Shown here: piece after piece, positions 26,088 to 37,755 of the stretch
Layout: every line of letters begins with the position of its first letter
Numbering within the stretch: the first letter of the stretch is position 1
Origin: Leishmania mexicana MHOM/GT/2001/U1103
Lineage: Eukaryota > Euglenozoa > Kinetoplastea > Trypanosomatida > Trypanosomatidae
Reading direction: 5' to 3'
NCBI RefSeq assembly: GCF_000234665.1
Contig: NC_018312.1
Location: forward strand, 1,359,791-1,423,790
DNA length: 64,000 nt
Translations under genes and position numbers: made by a program
The notes under the pieces: model-generated
The model's database searches: none
What the model was told of the DNA's origin: nothing
The model's input: only the letters and a program-made list of their open reading frames with translations

Positions 26088-28112
26088 CATGTACATGTTA
26101 TTTGTTTGTCTGCACAGAGAAGCAAGCGGCGCACGCACGCGCGCATTTCCTTCTCGCTTCTTCGCGTGTGCGCGCGAGCATTCGTCTTTGGTTCCTGTGC
26201 TTTTCTAATCATTCTTCCCACACACACACACACACCTCCCTTCACAACCCTCGCATCTGACAAGTGCACACATGTGCACAGCTGTTCTCGAAGTTGTGCT
26301 TGCCCCCGCCCCCGTCTCCCCCCCCCACGGACTCCCTCTCAAAGCGGGCCTGCGCACGAGAGCTATACGACATACTTGAAGCGGAAAGAGTTTTGCTAGT
26401 TCTTCTTTGGGCTGTGACAGTGCTGCTGGTGCCGGTGCTGGTGTGGCTGCGTTTTTGCTCCTCACGTGATGATGTGTGCGTGCATCGACGGGTGGACTGT
26501 GTCGGCAAGCGCCTTGGTTGCTTTCCTTATACGTATATAGCTGTATGTATGTGTACATGTAAGTAAATTCGTTATATGTATGCCTGTCCTTTTGTGTGTG
26601 TGTTGTTACCGTCCCTTCAACTTCGTCGACGTCAGTCGCCGCATCTGTGCGCAGGCGCGATGTGTTTCGTTTTTTTTTGACCCCTCCCCCTCCCTCTATC
26701 GTTCGATGGCGATGGGGCGCGACACGCATGTGTTCTGCCCTTCACGCCGTCGCTCGCATCCTTCTTCCCGTTTTGTGCACATCACACCATTCCCGCGGCC
26801 CCCTCGCCCTTCCCGCATGAGTGTACATCTTTCGTTATCTTTTTTTTTGCGGTTGTTGCTGCGTACTTGGACAACGCCATCGCGCCACCATTCTCGCAGC
26901 GCGCGTCGTCTCGGTGTGTCAGAGCGGTTAGTATGTGGCGAGGATCAATACGACGGCTTTGAGGGATGGTGAAGGACACGCCTCTACCAGCCGTCGACGT
27001 ACTGTGCGGAGGAGGTGCTCCCCCCCCCCCTCCCTCAACCCTCCCCCGTTGAGACGGAAAGCAAGACGCGAAGTCGATGAATAAAAGCGAAAACTAAAAA
27101 GATGCCGAATCGTTTCTCTCCGCCTGTGCACATGCGTGTTCCCTTGTGGGCTCGTTTTCACATGTGTACATGTGTTGGGGTTGCTTTTGTGTGTGTGTGT
27201 CATGGTGGATGATATCCAGAAAGGACAAGGCGCCAGTGTCCACGAGTTCTCAGATTTCTTCGGCACTCATCACGTGATCAGGCCGCTGTATAAAGACGCA
27301 ACATCCTCATCACACATTATAAAGCACACACAGACACGTCGTAAGTGGCCATGCACAGGCCAAGCAGACCCACATCGCGTCTGTGGAACACAGCGGCTTA
27401 TCCATGGGCACAAGTGAAGGTGTTGCGCGCGCGTCGTTTCCTGTTTCCCGGAGCACACCGGATGCAGCGGGCCTATCCGGCTTGGCGTTCACGCATACCA
27501 TTCCACGACACTGCGTGTCGCACGCGGTGTCGAAGGCGTCGTCTCTCATGCCCCGCTCCTCTTCTGTAACTCCTCCTCCTCCCCTCCCCTCGGACGCTTC
27601 GGCCTGTGAGCTCTTGTGCCGCGTGCTCTATAGAGAACTCAGCTTTTTTTGTCCGGCACATTGCACAAGTCCGGCAAGCGTTCATACTCACGTGCGCGGA
27701 CTGAAAGCCCTCACCCCCACCTCCACCTTCACCTCTACCCCCCTCCCCACACACACACAGACACGCGCTCGAGCCAGAGGACGAAGCAGAGAACAGGTTT
27801 AGTGGTCTACCACATCACAACACTCCTTCTCTGGCTCCCGCATTCAGCCGCGCACGCGTACACACTTAGACACTGCCACGCGTACACAGAGCATCGCGGA
27901 GGTGCCTACGAGCAGTGATCGACACCGGCGCACACGCGCTGTGTAAAGAGGTTCCCATAACATTTTTTTTGTGTGTTTCTTCTCACGTGCAGCGCTGCAC
28001 CTTCTCCTCTCTGTGTGCTCCCCTCCCCCCCCCCTCCATCCCTTGCGCACGGACATATATAGATAGAGAGACAGGCACGCGCTGCGTGACCCGCGCCCTC
28101 AGGGACCACAAG
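26088..28112 (+). other. Intergenic region upstream of the coding relic
   Basis: About 2 kb. It includes a locally AT-richer stretch (26523-26585, with gtatata and tgtacatgta), CA and TG microsatellites, C runs near 27021-27030 and 28027-28036, and a C/T block before 28040. No supported gene. Confidence 0.6.
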
Positions 28113-29052
28113 ATGGTGGATACACAGCATGCGTACAATGCTGCACAAGCTCGTCGTCAACGGCTCGTGGAGCGCGGACGTGGGCCACCGCTGACCTTGT
28201 CTGTCACGTCGTCGCTCACCCAATCCCTCACGATCCTCTCCTATATCATTGTCTTCTCTCTACTTTTCCGGGTTCGCCGTTATGGTACTCGCCGTGGTGC
28301 ACCGTCGGCGTGCGGTGCGACGTGCCCGCACGCAGAGAAAGCAGCTATCCCCTCCGCCGGCCTTCCTCATAGCAGCAAACAGCGAGGAAGCGTACGCTAT
28401 GACGGGCATGACGAGCAATGCATCGTCGGCGCGGGATGAGGAGACCTCGCGACTCACTCCCACAGTCGCTCAAGGAAGCCTGCAGAAGGGCGATGTAGCG
28501 GTGTACCGCCTCGTGCAGCTGCAGAACTGCATAGAGAGCGACCAGGATGACGGGGAGCAAAGTGAGCAGGGCGTACGCGGCGAACCCGCCACAGAAGAGG
28601 CTGTTTCGGTGTTTGACAAGACGCGACTGTGGTTACGCGCGCGCCGGTGTGGCGAGACAAGCAGCGGCGGCGGCAGCAGCGGTGCGGACACAAAGAGAAA
28701 GCTCTCCGACTCGGTAGACAACACGGCCTCAGCCGCGCTGAAGATGTCGGCTGTGGCCAGGTTACTTCCGCTACGGGATCAGGAGCTGGCTGCCGCCGCT
28801 GTCGAGAAGAGCGACGTGCCGTTGACGCGCAAAATGAAAACCGACCCGGTGGGCGCCATGAGATCTCTGTCGCTGTCCTCTGAACCGTCCTGGCGCCCGT
28901 GTGCGGCCAGCGATCCATGTGCGACAGTGCAACGTCATCGTCGCCGTCGTGGCGGTCACCGTTGTCGGAGGCGCTGCCTTGACGGCCGCGAAAGCTGCGG
29001 TGATGTAACCGCCATCACCGCAGCGGCTCATGTCGCCTACACGGCAACCTAG
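28113..29052 (+). pseudogene. Frameshifted membrane-protein-like gene (5' part of a degenerate locus)
   Basis: An ATG at 28113 follows a C/T tract and opens a frame with a hydrophobic helix, SLTILSYIIVFSLL. That frame then turns into basic low-complexity and stops at 28439. The overlapping frame continues the helix as FAVMVLAVVHRRRAVRR and runs coding-like to 29052, suggesting one frameshift near 28260. Near 28920 a third frame encodes a hydrophobic run, VIVAVVAVTVVGGAALTAA, ending at a stop just after position 29008. The in-frame alternative there is an Arg-rich artefact-like stretch. Two hydrophobic segments interrupted by frame changes fit a decayed or mis-sequenced gene. An intact shorter reading would be 28282-29052 (256 residues). 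The product is not recognised. Confidence 0.5.
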
Positions 29053-30471
29053 TTCGCTCCATCGCCTGGGTCGTCGACGTCTCTCTCCTCAGAGTTCTCA
29101 TCCGCATCACCGGCGGGCAATGGAGCCACCACCACCATCACGGCAGCAGTAGCGGTGAAGACGTGTCCGTCAACTTCTCCGGTGTTCATGCCGTATGTGC
29201 CGCTGTGTCACGTTCCCTCCAGCCCTACCCCCGTACTTCCAGGGTATCCGTCGATCCTAGACACGGGGCTTGAGTACGAAACGGATGCCGAAGTCGATGC
29301 AGCGGATGTGTTTGCTGCGATGAAAGCGGCACCGATGCCGCCGAATCCGCGCTCGACGGGGACGATGAACGCCGTCGCCACCGCTGCTGCGGCCCCCCGC
29401 CAGCACCCACAGATCCTCTCTACTGCTTGCACTCGCCGATGCCAAAAGGAGTTTGAGCCGTGCATCACGGCAGACGCCAGTGGATGACGCAAGCGACATG
29501 CACTACCACGACATGAGACATCGCGAAAGCAGCGTCGATACCTACAACTACCCTCCGCGGCAGAGTTCGCGCCGGGTGTCCCTGCTTCCTTCTTTTTTCC
29601 CCTGGATAGTCACCCCCCCCCCTTCACCAGCGCCCCGCCGCTGCGGTGCGAGTACACGTGGTAGTACCGCGCTTCCCACGCCCCCGCCCCACCACTGTCA
29701 TGCATGGCGTCGCCCTCGTCGTCATGAGTCTCTGTGTCAGCGTTGGCGCCGATGTCACACTCCAACGTTCGTGCAAGCAACCACCCCCATTGCACCTGCC
29801 TAGAGTGATCCGACAACCGAAGCGGCGAAGGGTGCTGCTGTCGTTATGCCTCGGGTTGCTGAAGGAGCGAAGCGCGCCATGTTTGCAGCGTCTGCCGGAT
29901 GCCGTCGTCACTGGCGTGTCCCTGTCCAGCAGCGACCATACGGCGAGGTCCTCCCTCATGGCGGCTGCACTAAACGACGCACCACCGTCATGGCGCGTCT
30001 GTTACCGCGAATATGACGCTCTCAGTCCCGTGTAGGCAGTGCTGGCATGTATCGAGGACGCGATCGTCGAGTGCGTTGTTTGTGGTGCCAGCCGCGAGAG
30101 AAACATCAAGCCGACGCCGTCCACCGCATGACGCTCTCGCTTGCGTCAGAGGAGCCCCGCAGCGCCGGTGGAGGAACGGCGCAAGAGGTGCACATGCTCC
30201 TTATGCTGATGCGCGCCATAACCGCCAACGCAGGGAGGTACGATGCAGCTCTTCCGCGTTCGATGTCCTCCGTTTTGGCAGCCTAGCTGAGTCGAACTCC
30301 ATGAGAGACAAGCGCGGCCATCATACCCGCAGCGGTGATGAACACGAGGAAGACGGCGGCTGCGAGTCGCCGTCCACGCAGATCAATGTCTTTTCGGCAG
30401 TAGTGTGCTCGATGTGCGGCGGCACCGCCAAAACGCACAGGAACCACGCATACACTGACTCGCTGGAGTGA
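29053..30471 (+). pseudogene. Degenerate coding relic (3' part, several frames)
   Basis: Coding-like stretches continue across at least four frame changes. They are 29053-29487 (contains DTGLEYETDAEVDAADVFAA), 29437-29600 (LLALADAKRSLSR...), 29797-30035 (VIRQPKRRRVLLSLCLGLL), 30036-30129 (CIEDAIVECVVCGASRERNI), 30120-30286 and 30290-30471 (INVFSAVVCSMCGGTAKTHR). Each piece is interrupted by a stop and resumes in another frame. Two CxxC-like pairs (CVVCG, CSMCGG) may be remnants of a zinc-binding segment. Whether this belongs to the same ancestral gene as 28113-29052 is inference. I do not recognise it. Confidence 0.4.
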
Positions 30472-31165
30472 GGGGTAGGCATCCAGCGGATAATGAACTC
30501 TTCGAAGAGCCTGTCGTCGCACCCGCGCACATGGCCAGAGGAGCGTGCTTCGAGGTAGCTCCGCCTCCCATTCTCCGCGTAGCTGTATCTCGTATTGCAC
30601 CTCTCTCTCTTCCCCCACCCTCCCACCCCACTAGCTGCCTTGGTGCAGTTATGCATGGAGGCTTCCTTTGTGGTTGAGATGACGGCTGACGGTCCCCTTT
30701 TCCATCGTTGGTTTTTTTCCCCCCTTCGCTCTTTGCAGTCCGCCGTGTGCACAAACTCTATTCTTCTCCATCTCTCGTTCTCGCTTGCTCCCGATGTTCA
30801 CTGCGGGTGCCAAAGCACGCAAATGTTCATTCCCAGCACACCCGTGCTCGCGCTGAGGCAAATGCGGGGGGTGGGGGGATATGTACGGGCGCGGGTATGG
30901 CCGCACGCAAGCGTAGGCGGATCCGCCGCCGCGTCGTGATGTCGTGACGTCTCCATCTTCTTCTCCATCAGTGTCACTGAAGATGCCTGTCGGCTTCTTG
31001 GTTTCGGGGGACTCAGAGGAAGAAAGGAGGGAGGGGTATAGACGGTATCGTTGGTCTAGCTTGGGTACTTGTTGTCGATGTGTCTGGCGGGGTTGTCGGT
31101 CCCTTCGGTCTCTTTCTTCTTTTTAAGGGGGGGTTCGCCAGTGTCCAAGTAAGCACAAAGTACAC

Positions 31166-31199
31166 GTATGTATGTATGTATGTATGTATGTATGTATGT
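31166..31199 (+). repeat. TATG tetranucleotide microsatellite
   Basis: About eight gtat units are followed directly by a run of T (31199-31209). Tetranucleotide repeats like this are unstable in length. Confidence 0.9.
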
Positions 31200-34100
31200 T
31201 TTTTTTTTAAAGGATGCGGCGGCGGCGGCAAAGCTCGAGAACGAAAGCGGTGGAGAGCCCCCTCCTCCCTCCCCTCACTCTCTCCCCCCCCCCACCCCTC
31301 CAACATACATTCTGTAACTCCGTCGGGTGTGGAGGAGGGAGGGGTGGCGCTGAGGGATGGCGCGCATGCCTGCCTATGCACCGCACCTCTCCTTTCTCCT
31401 TGTCAACACCTCGCCACGCCTCCAGGTCTACGATGTCGTTGTTAACGTTTTCTTCTTCTTGTCGATGCTCGCAGGCCGGGCACACACGCGCGCACACACA
31501 TATATATATATACGGGCAGACTATAACATAAAGGGCGCTTTCCCCCTCTTCCCCTCTCCCCTTCTCTAAATCAGCGCATGGCACTTTCTCTCTTTCTTCG
31601 GTGTGGCCGTGTATGTATTTCCTCGTGTGGATTGTGTGTGCGTGTGCGCGTGTGGGTGCGCGTCTGACCATCTCGTTACCCTCCCTCGCTCGCTCTCCTT
31701 TTCTTTTTTATAGTTGAGCGATAGAGTGAGAAGGGGAGGGCGACTGTGGCCATGTGTGTCGTCGTTGTCTGTGTGCCCCCACCCCCACTCCTCTCCGTCT
31801 TGTGTGTGTACGGGTATGGGGGTTGGGGCGGGTGCTCCTCTCGATTTTTTTCTTTCCGCTGTAACGGTGGGGTGTCGTGATGAGGCCTCATTTTCTCCTG
31901 TGTGTATGTGTGTGTGTGTTTTTTTGATTGACGTTGAAGGTCGCGGATGCGGACGCAGAGCTGACTTAAGACGCCGTGGTAGGGCGGTGGGGGCGCGAGG
32001 GAGGGCCCGTGTCGCTGTGCCTACCACCACCAACGCCCACCTCTCCTCTTACGCTCAGCGTCACTGGATCTTTTCTTTGTTTGCGCGGTTGCACACATAC
32101 AGGTGCTCGCTCTCCGGTGACGCGGAATGACGGCACGTGACTCCTCCTTCGTTCCCCCTTCCCCCCCCCCGCCCAATCCTAGTCCTTCCTCCTACTCCTC
32201 TCTCGAGTTCACCATACGCCTTTTCATTGTTTGTTGGGAGGGGGCTCTTCTGTTTCTTTGCCGGCGCCCTATTGCTCGCTCACCTAACTTAATGAGGTCC
32301 ACCCAGCTACCCATCCCCGCACACCTCTTCTCTTGGCTTCGCGTGTACTTTTAGCATTATATTTGCCCAGCCGCTTTCTTACCCCTCCCTCTCCCCCCCC
32401 CCTCTCCTCTCTCGCCGTCCGTCTCACGCTTTCTTCCAGTTTCATTCTCATCCCCCCTTCGCCAGCTATACTTACTCTCACCCGTGCACGCTCGACGCAC
32501 CCGCGAGTAATCATCCTGATGGGCAGCCCCGGAGTGGCCGATATGCCCCATGGGGCAGATATATCGCCACTGGCTCGCCTCCCTTTCTCTCCCTCTCCCT
32601 TTCCCTTTCTTCTTTATGTGGGTCTTTTTTTGGTACCTTTGGTTACATCTTTGTTTTCTCTTTCAGTGTTTTTGACTTGGCTCTTCTCCTCTTGCCGGGG
32701 GAGGAAAAGGAAAAGGGAAAGGGAAATGGGGGGGGGGCACATCTCTGCGCCCATCGGCGTGTCTGTGCATGCACGTATCGCTCAATGAGCACACCTATGT
32801 GCATGTATGCATACGTGTATGGTTATCTTTATACGGTTTACCGGATTTTTTTGGTTATGAGCTGCTCTTTGTTTTCGTTAGGAGGGGATTATGTGGAGCG
32901 GTGTGGGCTTCTTTGTTGTTTCGCCAGGCCCGCACATTCGTCGCCGCGCCCGCCCCCCCCCCTCCCTCGCCATCAGCTCAGCGTTGACGCCTAGGCGTGC
33001 GGTCGCAACGACGGGTGGAGGGGTGCGGTGGTTTTTCTGTTGTTTTCTCTGGCGTTTATTCCCCCTTTCGCGTGGGTGTGTGTGTGTTCCGCGTGTAAGT
33101 GGTATGTTCTCTTCTACAACTCATTGCCATGTGTCTATGTGTGCCTGTCTTGCAGCACCGAACCACTTTTTTTTCTCTCCCGCTCGCTCTGTCTCGCTAT
33201 GGCGACATGACGTGCTGCTATGACGCATCTGCTTGTATATGCGTCTCTCTCTCCCCTCCCCTCCCTCTCCATTCGGTAGCAAACCCTCTATTATCTCCCT
33301 CTCTGTATATATATATATACGTGTGTGTGTGTGTGTTTTAGGTTGGTGTTTTTCCTTTCACTCTCTTTCTCACTGCCACCCCTCCCTCCCTCCCCGTCCC
33401 GCCCCGCATGCGTGGCTGTGCGTGTCCGTGTGCCGATTCTGACAGACACCGGCATCCTTCTCATGCCCTTCATCCGTTCATGCACCCACACGCACGCACA
33501 TATGTACCCGTAATGCAGAGGAGGCGATATCAAAGCGAGCATGTTTGGGTGGACAGGAAGCCAAGCCGAACAAACGGGTGGGAAACCAAGGCGGGTGGTG
33601 GAGAGGGCAATGGTGTCCAGAAAGACTCGATAGAGGACGGCGGGAAGTGTACGTGTGAACGCGTGTGCGTGTGTGTGCGTGTACGCGTGCGGTGACGCTC
33701 TCTGTCTCTCCTCGATGTATATTTTTACTTTTTAATCTGTTACGTTCCTTTTGTCACCCTCCCCCTTCCCCTTCCCCGACCGCTGTCTTCCTCTTCATCG
33801 TTCTCGGCCCTCTCAACACCCCTTTTCGCCTTCCCCCCAACGCATACATAAGCTCCGTGCGTGTGGGCTGTGCCTGAGTTTTGTTCGTACTTTTATCTGC
33901 ATATTGGTGTTTGCCTGCTCGCGTATACCTCCCCACCCCCACCACCACCTCTCTTTCTCTCCGCATACAGGAGCCGTTGGCATGCGGCCCATCATAAGTA
34001 TGTACCTCTCTCGCTCGCTTTCTGTGTATGTGGGTAATGGGGTAGATGTACAGCGAAAGAGAAGAGGATGTGTGCTGACTCGACTCCGCGGTGCAGCAAC

Positions 34101-34680
34101 AGAGGCGGATCGGTGGACGTGTTTGTGTTCGCACCCAAGCATCTGCATCGCAGGGTAGAGGGGGTCGACTCTTGTCGTCCCCCACCCCTCCCTACCCCAC
34201 GTTCCCGGTGCCCTCCGCACTGCTTCGGTTCTATCGCCACGATAAACTTCTCCCTTCACGTCCCGCTGTAAAAAAGGCCGACGGGAGATAGCGAAGCGTG
34301 GAGACGAGGCAGAGAGGGGGTGTAGCCGACAACCCGTGAAAACACAGGCAGCGCGCACGAGCGTGTTCGTCTTGTCGTCTCGCATGGCGCCGCCCTTCTG
34401 CCTCCTTGAACGAAACAACAACAAAGAAAATGTTATTATACGATCCGTCGCGCACACATGTGCGTGTCTCTCCTGCTCCCTCTCTCTTCATCTATGTATG
34501 TACCCCTCCGTCCTCCTGCTTCCGCGCCCTCTCTTCCAGCGTATACGAACATTAGTGTGAAGCGGTGCTCCTCAGATGGCACACCACCCACCACTACCCA
34601 TCACCCATCATCATCTTCTCGTTTCGCATGTGTCTGTGCATGTGTCGTCTCCTCTCTCGCGTGTTTCTCTCTCTCGCTCT

Positions 34681-34720
34681 CCCTGACACCTGCCTCCCCG
34701 TTCCTTCCGCCCCCACCAAG
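34681..34720 (+). promoter_or_regulatory. Candidate trans-splice acceptor
   Basis: A C-rich pyrimidine stretch ends ccccaccaag, with AG at 34719-34720, 132 bases before the ATG at 34853. Another AG at 34847-34848 follows a second C/T tract and is an alternative. Confidence 0.45.
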
Positions 34721-34852
34721 GCGCTCCATCAACGGTGCAGGCGGTCTGTGAAGGTGCTCGAGGGACTTGTCGAGTGCCTCTCTCTTGCTGCCGCGGCGAC
34801 TCCCTCTTGCTTCGTCTCCTCCCGCTGTCTGTCTTCGCCGTCCATAAGAGTC

Positions 34853-35284
34853 ATGGAAGCTGGTCGCGGATACGGGGCAGCCAGGCAGCCAAAACGGCTC
34901 CTCACCGCGCTCTCCGTTGCAGCGGCGCTCCTGGCGGCTCTTGGCGGCGCGCCGCTCGTCGCCCAGGCGGATGTCGAGACGCCAAAACCGACGGCGTACG
35001 TTCGTCGCACCTACCATGTGAAGGTGCCCTTCTTCACGCAGTACTGGTGGGTTGGCTTCATCATTATGATCCTTGTCTTCCTGGTGATCGTCATGGCGCT
35101 CTACGCCGCGGTGCAGCACCACTTCAAGCATTCGGAGCAGCTCCGTCGCAGGAAAGAAATCGAGATGAGTCGAATGCGCATCGAGAGCGGCAGCGGTGAT
35201 GGCGAGGCAAGGAGCCAGGGTGCGGACCAGTACAGCCGAAGCGGGCAGTCGTCGTGCAGCAACCCGCTGCGCACTCCGCGCTGA
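34853..35284 (+). CDS. Small single-pass membrane protein, diverged family member 3
   Basis: A 143-residue protein. The N terminus is basic (about 1-17), then a clear signal peptide core LLTALSVAAALLAALGG with a likely cleavage after AQA. A very short ectodomain follows, then one transmembrane helix at about 63-86 (YWWVGFIIMILVFLVIVMALY). A basic juxtamembrane segment HHFKHSEQLRRRKE comes next, and a Ser/Gly/Gln tail ends SNPLRTPR. The [YH]W[WY]xGxII motif, HHFxxSEQ (compare HHFEYSEQ in the gene at 25380) and the terminal NPL[QR] link it to the two genes upstream. It has lost most of the ectodomain. Function unknown, but the arrangement again points to a membrane protein with a conserved tail motif. 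Confidence 0.75.
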   Translation: MEAGRGYGAARQPKRLLTALSVAAALLAALGGAPLVAQADVETPKPTAYVRRTYHVKVPFFTQYWWVGFIIMILVFLVIVMALYAAVQHHFKHSEQLRRRKEIEMSRMRIESGSGDGEARSQGADQYSRSGQSSCSNPLRTPR

Positions 35285-36386
35285 GTTTCGTGGAAAGCAC
35301 TAGGAGGAAAAAGGGAGGAGGCCACGAAGGCGATGGTCACCGTGGTGACTTCTCGCACACGGAGGAGCGACGTCTTGACGTCACCCGTGCGACCCTTGCC
35401 CTCTGCGTTAGGAGATGGAATCGGGCAAGATGAACGTGGCCCCATCGAAGACTAAACGAGAGATGCAATCGGGCGGTGGTGAAGAGGGGACGCTGCGCAC
35501 CGAGGCACTCGTCGGGGGCGGTACGGCCCTGGGTGTATGTGTGTACGTGTGCATCGAAGACAAGATCGTCCCTCCCCCTCTTTCTCTGCTTTTGTGCGTG
35601 TGTGTGTGTGTACATGCTTACGTGGGTGCATTGCATGTACACATCCGCGTGTATGGTATGTGTCTATGGTATTGTGGATCTAGTCTGTATATATCCGTGT
35701 ATGTGTTTATGTGTCTGACACGGCAAGGAGCAAAACTCATGTGTATCTCGCCTGCACGCACAGCGCGCACACCTATGATGGCAGGGGTTCGGGGTCTTGA
35801 TGCACGGGTGGCAGTGCGCCGTTGACGCGGCTGAAGACACACACCCTCCCCCCTCTCCCCTCCCTCATCTGTATCTCTCAACTTTCGTACTGTCGCCGGG
35901 GGCTACTCGTGGCCCGATGGTTTTGGCGCCAACGTGGTACCGACGGGAGAGTGATTAGCAATGCAGAAAGCAAGAGAAAGTAACAGTGAACCGGGAGGCA
36001 CGCGCACGTGTGCGTGTGTGTGCCTCTCTCATCATTATGCACGCCGCTGTTGAGCAAAGCTCGATTTCCTCCGCAATCCTGTGGAGAGGAAAGCACGCAG
36101 AGTGCGAAAATAAATAATGACAAAGTTCACACTGCTGCCTCTACACAATCTTTAGCTGACTCCCTCCTCCCCCCTTTCCCTCTTGCTCTCTCTCACACAT
36201 ACGCTTCATCGACGACATTGTCCATCCCCGCCCGCTCCCCCCTCCTCCTCCTCCTCGCCTCTCATCTCCCTCTCTCTCCTGTTTTTATGTGTTTGCGTCA
36301 CGCACACACATGATCTATTTCCGTTTTTTTTTCCGCTGCTTTCTTGGCTGTCGCGCGCGCACACAAGTACGTGTCTCGCGTGGGAC

Positions 36387-36486
36387 NNNNNNNNNNNNNN
36401 NNNNNNNNNNNNNNNNNNNNNNNNNNNNNNNNNNNNNNNNNNNNNNNNNNNNNNNNNNNNNNNNNNNNNNNNNNNNNNNNNNNNNN
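36387..36486. other. Assembly gap (100 N)
   Basis: Exactly 100 undetermined bases, a conventional placeholder for a gap of unknown size. The true distance between 36386 and 36487 is not known. Confidence 1.
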
Positions 36487-37720
36487 ATATCCATACGTAT
36501 ATAGTGGCGGCCAACGCACAGAGAACATCTCACACACACACACACGACCGCACACCCGCACGCGCGCGCGCTCTCGCTCTGTGCCCGTGTGTGTGTGTGT
36601 GATTGCTCTCCTGTGTTTGGTTTATTCTTGTTTGTTCTCGCAGCTGAACAAATCTTTTCCTCCTTCCCCTCCCCTCTCTGTCGCCGCCGCCCTGACCCCT
36701 CGCTCTTTCACGCCACCACCCTACCCCACTCCTCCCCTCCCTCCCTCCCTCACACACACACACGTTTTCTCGCTCTCTCTCACTCTCTCTCCGAGTGTCT
36801 CCTGCAAGAGTCGGCCTCCATCTGTTTCTTTGGGTGTTTTTGTCTGTTTTTTGTTGTTGTTGTTTTTTAGGGGAGGGGTCTTTCGTTGCTGCCGTGCACC
36901 GATCGACTCATCTTTTCCCCCACAACGGGAGCGAAGACGGAAAGAAAAAGAAGGGAGGCGGAGGCGGGCCGAAGTGCCGTGAGCTGTGCTGTGTCGCCCT
37001 TCTTCTCCTACTTTGCCCATCCCAACACCACGCCACGCCACGCCGCGCCGCACCTTCTCCCTTCAACGCCTTCTCGCTGATTGTGTTACCTTAACAACAG
37101 AAGCGTCCTTCTTTCTCTTCTTTTTTTTTCTGTTTCATCTCTCCCTCTCACACTCTCCTTCTCCACATCCCCCACCCCTCTCTCTCTCTCTCTCTCTCTG
37201 CATACTTTCGTTGTTGCCCACTCCGGCTGTTTTTGTGCTGTTTCGTGTCGCGTCGCTCGTTCTCGTGGTCCTCGTCTTGTGTCGCACGTGTGTGTGGGTG
37301 TGTGTGCGTGGGTTCTTTTTTTTTTTTCTTCCGGCATCCCTGCGTCGTTGCGCAAGCGCGTGTGGGCGTGTCCGTATCTGTCTCGCCGTCCCTTGACTTT
37401 CTCCCCACACCGTTTCTTACTGCTTTTTAGTGTCTGTTTCGTGAGTGTGCGCGTGCGTGCGTGTGTATCAGCACAGTTTAGCCCTTTGCGTTCTCTTCTT
37501 GTCGTCCTTCCACGCTCACGTCTTTTATTTTTTTATCATCATCTTGCCCCCTTCAACCCCATCTGCAAATCGTCCCTTGCTCGGGCTCGTCCCGCAGTGG
37601 CTCGCTGTTGCCGTTACTGCTGCTGCTGCTGTTGCTTGTGTTCTCAGAGTTCAGCTCACCATCCCTCCCCTCCCCTTCTCTCCGATCGTCCCTGCAACCG
37701 GCAGCACAGTCCTTTTTCTT

Positions 37721-37724
<4 letters not shown>

Positions 37725-37754
<30 letters not shown>
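37725..37754 (+). repeat. CA dinucleotide microsatellite
   Basis: About fifteen CA units within a pyrimidine-rich block. Confidence 0.9.

Positions 37755-37755
<1 letters not shown>

Larger units (their letters stand above)
30472..34852 (+). other. Long intergenic region rich in microsatellites and pyrimidine tracts
   Basis: About 4.4 kb without a credible gene. It contains a TATG repeat (31166-31199), TA runs (about 31499-31512 and 33306-33320), C and G homopolymers and several strong C/T blocks. The last C/T block leads to the acceptor of the gene at 34853. The length suggests a long 3' UTR of the relic locus or a lost gene. Confidence 0.6.

Noticed and set aside
26900..26960. Possible tRNA-like stretch (ggtgtgtcagagcggttagt)
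   Set aside because: It resembles the 5' part of some tRNAs only loosely. No complementary acceptor stem or anticodon arm could be drawn downstream.
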